From: Euphorbia lathyris
Lineage: Eukaryota > Streptophyta > Magnoliopsida > Malpighiales > Euphorbiaceae
Direction of reading: 5' to 3'
Length of the DNA: 64,000 bases
NCBI RefSeq assembly: GCF_963576675.1
Contig: NC_088910.1
Coordinates: 88,666,104 to 88,730,103, forward strand
Shown: one piece after another, positions 57,369 through 64,000 of the stretch
Numbering within the stretch: position 1 is the first letter of the stretch
Layout: each line of letters opens with the position of its first letter
Notes under the pieces: generated by a model
Seen by the model: the letters and a program-made list of their open reading frames with translations, nothing else
What the model was told of the DNA's origin: nothing
Databases searched by the model: none
Translations under genes and position numbers: made by a program

Positions 57369-59010
57369 ATGGCTGAAAACAGCACTCAGTTTCTCCCAGG
57401 AAATCTGACAACTCAGATTCTACCTGAGGGTCTGTCCATAACTCGGCCTCCCCTATTCTTCGGGTCTAACTATACCTTCTGGAAGAATAGGATGAAAAAT
57501 TTCATTCAGGCTACAAATATGAGTGTCTGGCTATCTATAGTCCAAGGCCCATTTGTTCCTGTTGAAACTGTTGATGGCCAAACGGTTGTCAAATCTGAGA
57601 CCAAATGGACAGAGGATGATCTCAAGAAGCTACAAAATCATGCTTCGGCTATAAACATGCTTCACTGTGCGCTAGATGCTGCAGAATACAACAAGATTTC
57701 AGGTTGTGAGTTAGCGCAGGAGATCTGGAAGAAGCTGGAGGTCGCCTACGAAGGAACCAACACGGTGAAAGAATCCAAGGTGAACCAGCATATGAGATTG
57801 TACGAGCTGTTCGAAATGAACGATGATGAAGGGATCTCAGACATGAATGCAAGATTCACAAACATCATCAACGAGCTCAAGAGACTTGGGAAGATCTTCA
57901 CTGAGGAAGAACAATTCAAGAAGATTATTAGGAGTCTTCCTAAAAGCTGGCAAGCAAAGAAGACCGCTGTTGAGGAAGCTCAAGACTTAACCACCTATAA
58001 GTATGATGAACTCATCGGCTCACTGCTGACCCATGAGATCTCGATGAAGAATTTCGAGGTGAAGGAAAAGTCTGAAGACAAGAAGCAAAAGTCTATTGTC
58101 ATGAAAGCTGACTCCACTGATGGGAGCTCAACAAACGATGAAGAGATGGCTATGTTTACCAGAAAGATGAAAAGGCTGTTCAAAAAGAATGACAAATATT
58201 CTAAGAAGCCTTATAAGAAGTTTGATAAGTACAAAGCTGACTCCAGCGACAGCAAGTACAAGAAGGACAGCTCAAAGCCCATAACTTGCTTTGAATGTCA
58301 TCAAACTGGCCATATCAAGTCAAGCTGTCCCTCGCTGAGGAAAGAAAGAAAGAATGGCAAGAAGGCAATGGTGGCAACCTGGAGTGATAGTGATGATTCA
58401 TCATCATCTGAAGCTGATGCCACTGAGTCAGCGAAGATTTGTTTCATGGCTGACGAACTTGCTGAGCCATGTGTTTCTGAGCATGCTGACCCTTCCATTG
58501 CATCTGACGATGAGGAACATTCAACTGAGGTAATATCACTACCCTTGCTCAGAAATGAAATGGTTAATGCCCTGAGTGACCTCTACACACTTGTCAAAAA
58601 GTGTAATAAAAAGGTTAGAGCACTCAGCAGGCGATGTGACGAGGTTGAGGAGGTCAAACTGAGTGACATTCGATATCTTCTTCGGGACAACTCAGATTTG
58701 CATAGTAACATTGGAATTATGCAAAAGCTTGTCTCTGAGGTCCAATCAGATTCTAAGAAACTGAGAAAGGATGTCACATTTATTCAGAACCAACTAAAGG
58801 TTCCAAACAAAAGAAATATTCCTCTGAATACTCAGTACCGAAGTACTGGTCAGTAGAGATCGAATCCTCAGCGGAATGTCCAGTGTGACTTTTGTGGGAA
58901 GAAAGGACACACCACAAAGGTGTGCTGGCACGCTCAGCACTGGGGTGCTGACCAGTCAGTGAGACATCCTAAACGGAAGGTCAGCTGTGATTTCTGTGGA
59001 AAGAATGGTC
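57369..59010 (+). pseudogene. gag of element C, second copy
   Basis: A 495 aa open frame identical in length to that at 45293, with the same TAG (58854-58856) where D has Gln. There are only about eight amino-acid differences between the copies. Knuckle 1 is intact (CFECHQTGHIKSSC); knuckle 2 lies beyond the stop. Knuckle 3 is cut at the same ATACT (59011-59015) by a D-type LTR. After that LTR, the other half of the knuckle (VQVCPHKI) resumes at 60359, so this copy is continuous with the pol of C. Confidence 0.93.
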
Positions 59011-59015
59011 ATACT

Positions 59016-60353
59016 TGTTGAAACCCCTTTCCACATAATTTTGATTTGACAAAATTGTTTAAGTATAATTGAAATACATATTCTAAAACACACTAAGTTT
59101 AAATGCTTTGATTTATTCTACTAATGTGTTTGTTCAATGTTGAGTTAAAATTGTTTATAAGACACAAGAATTAAAAGGCCCAAGCCCAATATGGAAGTCA
59201 AGGCCCAAGTCAAACAACTCAGTACAACTCGGCCCGCGTTTGTTAAAACGCTGTCGCTTTGGACAAAACGCAACTCAGCAAAAGAAGGATCTAGAAGACC
59301 TTCGGGAACAACTTTAAGATGAAGCTGCTGAGTAGTCTCGACAAAGCGTACAAGACAGCAGCTGGATAATGAAAACTTCCAGACAAAGTATTTCTACTTT
59401 GGGTAAAGTTCAGACGACACAGTATGCTGTCCAGTTGACTTTACCATAAAAGGAGAGACAGTCTGCTGAGCTGACCGAGGACAGAAGATACACAAATCTG
59501 ATTGACCGAGAGCTCTGAGCAAGTCAGGATGACAATGACAGGAAGTCGTTTCCCTCCAACGGTTATTTCGAAATTCGAAATGACCGATGCCCAGCCGTCT
59601 CTATAAATAGTGCCATCAGAAGCTTCACTCATACAGAACTTGATCAAGCCATTACGCTGACCAAATTTCTACACAAGTTCTGCAAGCAAAGAAGCAAAGC
59701 AAAATCTTACACTACAATTCATACATTTGTGTAAAAGTCTAGAGTGATTCTTTCAATCGTCTAAAGTGTCTTAGCAAATCATTGTATAGGACAAAACACT
59801 TATCATTTCTAGAGATAGAAAGGAGAGGCTGAGTACTCGGTTATAGTACTCAGCGTGAGATTAGGATTGAGTAGAGGTATAGAGGAAGGTAGTCTTGTTA
59901 TACTCAGTTGCTAAGATTCTAAAAGGTTTGAGGCTCTACCTTTAAAGAGCTCAGTAGAGGATTCGAAATCTCGGAACGTGTTCCGGGGACAGGACGTAGG
60001 CTTAGAAGAAGCCGAACCTGGATAAATCTGCTGAGTGAAGTATTTCTTACCTTTAACTCCTTATATATATTGTTTGCTTAAAATAACCAAAAACTGACCA
60101 AGTAAAGAGGTCAAGTAGAGTTGTGCGCGTTGAACATCTGAGCTCAGGAATAGACTCCAAGTGCTATCTCCTGACTCAAGCTAAGAAACTGACCTAGTCA
60201 CCAGTTGACTAAGCCAGTATCTTGCTGTTTACTCAGCGCCGCTGTTAAAACCTTTTTCCTTAGAAAAAGAAGTCTGCCCTAATTGCGAAAAAAGTTTAAA
60301 TAGTTCCTAACCCCCCCTTAGAACTATACTTGCAACCTTACAAGGGACCAACA
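59016..60353 (+). mobile_element. Solo D-type LTR within element C
   Basis: This 1338 bp LTR runs TGTTGAAACCCC...GGGACCAACA. Exact 5 bp target duplications ATACT lie at 59011-59015 and 60354-60358, the same site at which element D sits in the first gag copy. It is therefore either D's 3' LTR or the solo LTR left after D's two ends recombined. TATA box at 59601-59610; C7 hairpin near 60310. Confidence 0.93.
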
Positions 60354-60358
60354 ATACT

Positions 60359-63300
60359 GTCCAAGTATGTCCCCATAAAATAAAATATGATGCTTTACCT
60401 GTTGAACCTAACAAGCCAGGACCCAAAAAGAATTGGGTACCTAAAAGTAACTAGTTACATTGTAGGTAAGCCTGAGGTGTGCTGAGAAGTCAAAAATGTG
60501 GTATATTGACAGCGCATGCTCGAGGCATATGACTGGTGATGAAACTCAGTTCATCACATTTGAGCGTAAACGAGGAGGAAGCGTAAGTTTTGGAGACAAC
60601 AAAAAGGGTAAGATAGTAGGATCAGGAACCGTTGGAGGTAATCCTACTATTGAGTCTGTCTCCCTAGTCAGCGGACTCAAATATAACTTACTCAGCGTAG
60701 CTCAGCTATGTGACAATGGGAGAAAAGTTATATTTGATGACACTGGATGTAAAATATTCGAGGGTAAGACTAATGAGTTAATTTTAACTGCCCCTCGCAT
60801 TGATAATGTCTTCATGCTGAACTTAGAGAAAAAGTTTTCAAAAACTGTATGCTTAGTTTCAAAGGAAGAAAATTCCTGGCTATAGCACAGGAGACTTGGT
60901 CATGTAAGCATGGACCTCCTGGCCAAATTAGCAAGAAAGCAATTGGTTGAGGGACTGCCAGAACTTAAATTTGAAAAAGATCAATTATGCCACGCTTGCC
61001 AAGCTGGAAAACAAACCAAACAATCTTTTCACAGTAAAAACATTGTCTCAACTAAGCTTCCATTAGAGTTACTACACTTGGATCTCTTCGGTCCAGTCCA
61101 GCCGCTGAGCTTGGGTGGAAGAAGATTTTCCTTGGTCATTGTAGATGACTTTTCTCGGTACACTTGGATCATCTTGCTGAGTAGCAAGGATGAGACCTTT
61201 GAGACATTTTCAAATTTGGTTAGAAAACTTGAAAATGATAAAGACCTAAAATTGGCTCACATCCGAAGTGATAATGGTGGAGAATTCAAAAACCAACAGT
61301 TTGTTGAATTCTGTGAAGCCAGCGACATTGACCATAATTTTTCTGCTCCCAGAACGCCTCAACAAAATGGGGTTGTTGAAAGGAAGAACAGAACCTTGGT
61401 TGAAACAGCCAGGACAATGTTGAGTGAGCATAGGCTTCCAAAGTACTTTTGGGGAGAAGCTGTCAATACAGCATGCTACATTCTTAATAGGGCTCTTGTT
61501 AGACGTATACTAAAGAAAACCCCCTACGAACTTTGGAAAGGACGAAAGCCCAACATTGGATACTTTCGAGCCTTTGGCTGTAAATGTTTTATTTTAAACA
61601 CCAAAGATAGCTTAGCTAAGTTTGAATCAAAAGCTGATGAGGCTATCTTTTTAGGCTACTCAACAAACAACAAAGCATACAGAGTTTTCAATAAACGAAC
61701 TCAAGTTTTAGAAGAGTCGGTACATGTTGAATTTGATGAAACTAACCCTGCAGGAAGATATAAGCCGCTGACCGAGGATGATCCACACTCAGTACCCGCT
61801 GATCAAGATACAGCCGCTGAGTCATTCCCTCAAGGGCTGACCAAAGGTAAAAGTGAACCTCAAATTGTTTGCACTGACCAATCTACACCTGCAGAGATTG
61901 TTGAAACACAGACAGCACAAGACATCAATCTACCAAAGGAGATAAGGATACCAAGAGGACACTCAGAGAGTGCTATTCTTGATGCCGCTGAGAATACCCT
62001 GATGACAAGAAATCAACTCAGGAGATACCTCAGCAACGTAGCATTCGTCTCAATCCAGGAACCAAAGAATTTCGCTGAAGCTGACTATGATGAATTCTGG
62101 ATGAATGCAATGCAAGAAGAACTTGATCAGTTCAGACGAAATGAAGTATGGGATCTAGTGCCAAAGCCAAGAGGCCCGAAGACCATAGGAACAAGATGGG
62201 TCTTCCGCAACAAGCTGGATGAACAAGGGAACGTGGTCAGAAACAAAGCAAGACTTGTAGCTCAGGGCTACAGTCAGCAAGAAGGTATTGACTATGGTGA
62301 GACCTTTGCCCCAGTGGCAAGGCTAGAGGCTATTAGAATTTTATGTGCATATGCATCTTATATGAACTTTAAATTATTTCAAATGGATGTTAAGAGTGCA
62401 TTTCTTAATGGAGTTGTAAACGAGGAAGTCTATGTTAATCAACCTCCAGGGTTTGACTACCCTAAGTTCCCAAACCACGTTTATAAACTCAAAAAGGCTC
62501 TATACGGCCTCAAGCAAGCACCACGTGCTTGGTATGAGAGGCTGACCAGTTTCCTACTGACTAGAAATTACATCAGAGGCAAAGCTGATACAACCTTATT
62601 CATTAAGAGGAATGGTAAAGATACCCTGTTGGCTCAAATTTATGTCGATGATATCATTTTTGGTGCCACTAACGAGTTAATGTGCAAGGAATTTAGCAAG
62701 CAAATGCAGACTGAGTTTGAAATGTCAATGATGGGAGAACTCAACTTCTTCCTTGGACTTCAAATCAAACAAGGAAAGAATGGCATCTTCATAAGTCAAG
62801 CTAAATATGCCAAGGAGATATTGAACAAATATGATCTTGAAAACTGCAAGCCAATATCTACTCCTATGGGCACTGACACTGTCCTATGTGCTGACGAGAA
62901 TGGTAAGTCAGTAGACAGCAAATTGTATCGAGGTATGATAGGCTCTCTACTTTACTTAACAGCAAGTAGACCGGACATTCAGTTCTCAGTATGCTACTGT
63001 GCTAGATATCAATCTAACCCTAAGGAATCTCATTACATAGCTGTAAAAAAAATCCTTAGATATTTGCAAAGCTCAGTGAACGCAGGTTTATGGTATCCCA
63101 ACACACATGATTTCACACTCGTTGGATACACTGACGCTGACTATGGACGAGACAAGCTTGAACGAAAAAGCACCTCTGGAGGATGCCACTTCCTAGGGAG
63201 CTGTCTTGTATCCTGGTTTAGCAGGAAGCAGGCGTCAGTAGCCTTGTCTACCACTGAAGATGAGTACATTGCTGCTGGAAGCTGTGTTGCTCAAGTCCTA

Positions 63301-63588
63301 TGGATTAAGCAACAGCTTGAAGACTATGGTGTTCAAACAAAGACAATTGAGGTCAAATGTGACAACAAAAGTGCAATTGATCTATCAAAGAACCCAATTC
63401 AGCACAACAGGATGAAGCATGTCAGCATCAGACATCACTTCATTAGAGACCATGTACTCAAAGGTGAGATCAAGCTGACCTATGTCCCAACGGATGAGCA
63501 GCTTGCGGATATCTTCACAAAGCCACTGGCTCGTGAGCAGTTTAGCATACTGAGAGAAGCCATTGGTATGTTTAATCCTCTTCAGTAA
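60359..63588 (+). pseudogene. gag end and pol of element C: PR-INT-RT-RNase H
   Basis: First comes the end of gag (knuckle half VQVCPHKIKYDALP, then GPKKNWVPKSN and TAG at 60452-60454). Protease follows in another frame, with WYIDSACSRHMTG. A TAG at about 60884 replaces Trp in SWLWHRRLGH, cutting pol between the protease and the integrase zinc site. From 60910, 892 aa are open: the CHAC half of the zinc site, [16 protein letters not shown] and VVERKN (catalytic D, D, E), RT with [12 protein letters not shown] and YVDDIIFG, and RNase H with YTDADYGRD and STTEDEY. It ends IGMFNPLQ like D. The TEDEY variant (TEAEY in D) lies next to a catalytic Glu. Only the one stop breaks pol. Confidence 0.94.
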
Positions 63589-64000
63589 ATTCCAGTTCTT
63601 AATATATGTTTATGCTGAGTGAATTACCATGCTGAATGCTATTACGTGTTGAGTGGATAGATGTTTGCTGAGTGTTTAATGCTAAATGAATGAATATCAC
63701 ATACTGAGCAAATATGCGCACTGAGTAGTTATCTCAAACTGAGCAACCAATTACTTAAATCATCCGTTTGTATAAAACTGACTACTCAGAATATAGAACG
63801 ATTAGGATTCTCACACTGAGTAAATTGATCTATTGCATTGAATGTAAAAGCACGCGTATAGCCACCTAGGATGACGTATGCGCCGAATGTGTCATAAATG
63901 CCAGGATTCTTGTCGGTTGAATATCCCAAGGGCAAAACCGACACATGGATTCGATAAGATCCATCTCTCACATCTATAAATAACGGGCAAATCCCCATTT
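63589..64000 (+). promoter_or_regulatory. Region before the late ORF of element C, with TGACGT and TATA
   Basis: Same layout as in D: a CTGAGT-rich spacer, then GGATGACGTATGCGCC (TGACGT at 63872-63877) and CTATAAATAA at 63974-63983. By spacing in D the late ORF would start about 50 bp beyond the window. Homology to D is strong throughout. Confidence 0.6.

Larger units (their letters stand above)
43890..64000 (+). mobile_element. Element C: SIRE-like retrotransposon, duplicated inside and hosting element D
   Basis: The plus strand shows 5' LTR, primer site and gag (to 46934), then element D at a TSD-like ATACT. A second partial LTR plus gag (56211-59010) follows, then a D-type LTR between ATACT repeats, and then the rest of C (pol 60359-63588 and the region before the late ORF), which runs off the window. 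The gag parts at 45293 and 57369 are about 99 percent identical by eye and share the same premature stop. A duplication of C's left part therefore explains the layout better than two separate elements. The five bases before the 5' LTR are TAGCC; the matching 3' flank is outside the window. Confidence 0.82.

Noticed and set aside
1..64000. CRISPR arrays, bacterial operons, riboswitches, phage or organelle genes
   Set aside because: None of the repeats has CRISPR spacing or structure. All coding sequence is plant retroelement or a plant GATA gene with introns, so a prokaryotic or organellar origin is excluded.

Overview
This window looks like nuclear DNA of a dicot plant. It is AT-rich, has almost no host coding sequence, and is dominated by LTR retrotransposons of types known only from plants: SIRE/Maximus-like Ty1/copia elements with an extra ORF after pol, and Ty3/gypsy elements of the Tat type. 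It also holds MITEs, a satellite-like array, and one intron-containing GATA zinc-finger gene with plant splice signals. I cannot name the species.

Layout. 1-9.2 kb: AT-rich DNA with a decayed copia gag-pol remnant (about 2.0-3.5 kb) and a 170-188 bp satellite-like array in two blocks (4.14-5.4 and 6.36-7.23 kb), one TAGGGTTT per unit. 7.3-16 kb: small DNA transposons. These are two related MITEs, a 1.7 kb foldback element sitting in a TA microsatellite, a complete 810 bp hAT-type element (8 bp target duplication GAAGCATA) and a long-TIR MITE, with a decayed gypsy gag on the minus strand at 12-13.5 kb. 17-35.3 kb: a decayed gypsy element whose integrase is split. An old solo LTR (target duplication GAATG) sits in the integrase tail. 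A 12.3 kb SIRE-like element (A, minus strand, 18036-30320, target duplication ATGTG) landed two bases inside that solo LTR. Element A itself carries another solo LTR (24245-25724, target duplication GTCTT). The gypsy integrase resumes at 31669, followed by an antisense ORF region and a probable 3' LTR.

35.3-43.9 kb holds the one host gene, a GATA transcription factor (coding exons 38337-38636 and 38720-39397, 325 aa), plus tandem repeats and featureless AT-rich DNA. 43.9-64 kb is a second nest on the plus strand: SIRE-like element C is interrupted by SIRE-like element D, and a segment of C (partial LTR, gag, D LTR) appears a second time downstream of a truncated D. Element C runs off the right end of the window.

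No retrotransposon copy here is intact. Each has stops, frameshifts or deletions. The copies still allow comparison of shared architecture: LTR ends TGTTG...CAACA, an initiator-Met-tRNA primer site, gag with three CCHC knuckles, a gag-pol junction with a stop and frame change, PR-INT-RT-RH, and a late ORF preceded in all three copies by a TGACGT motif and a TATA box. A poly-C hairpin lies near the LTR end. The late-ORF promoter, the LTR hairpin and the C/D duplication are the observations I find most worth checking.
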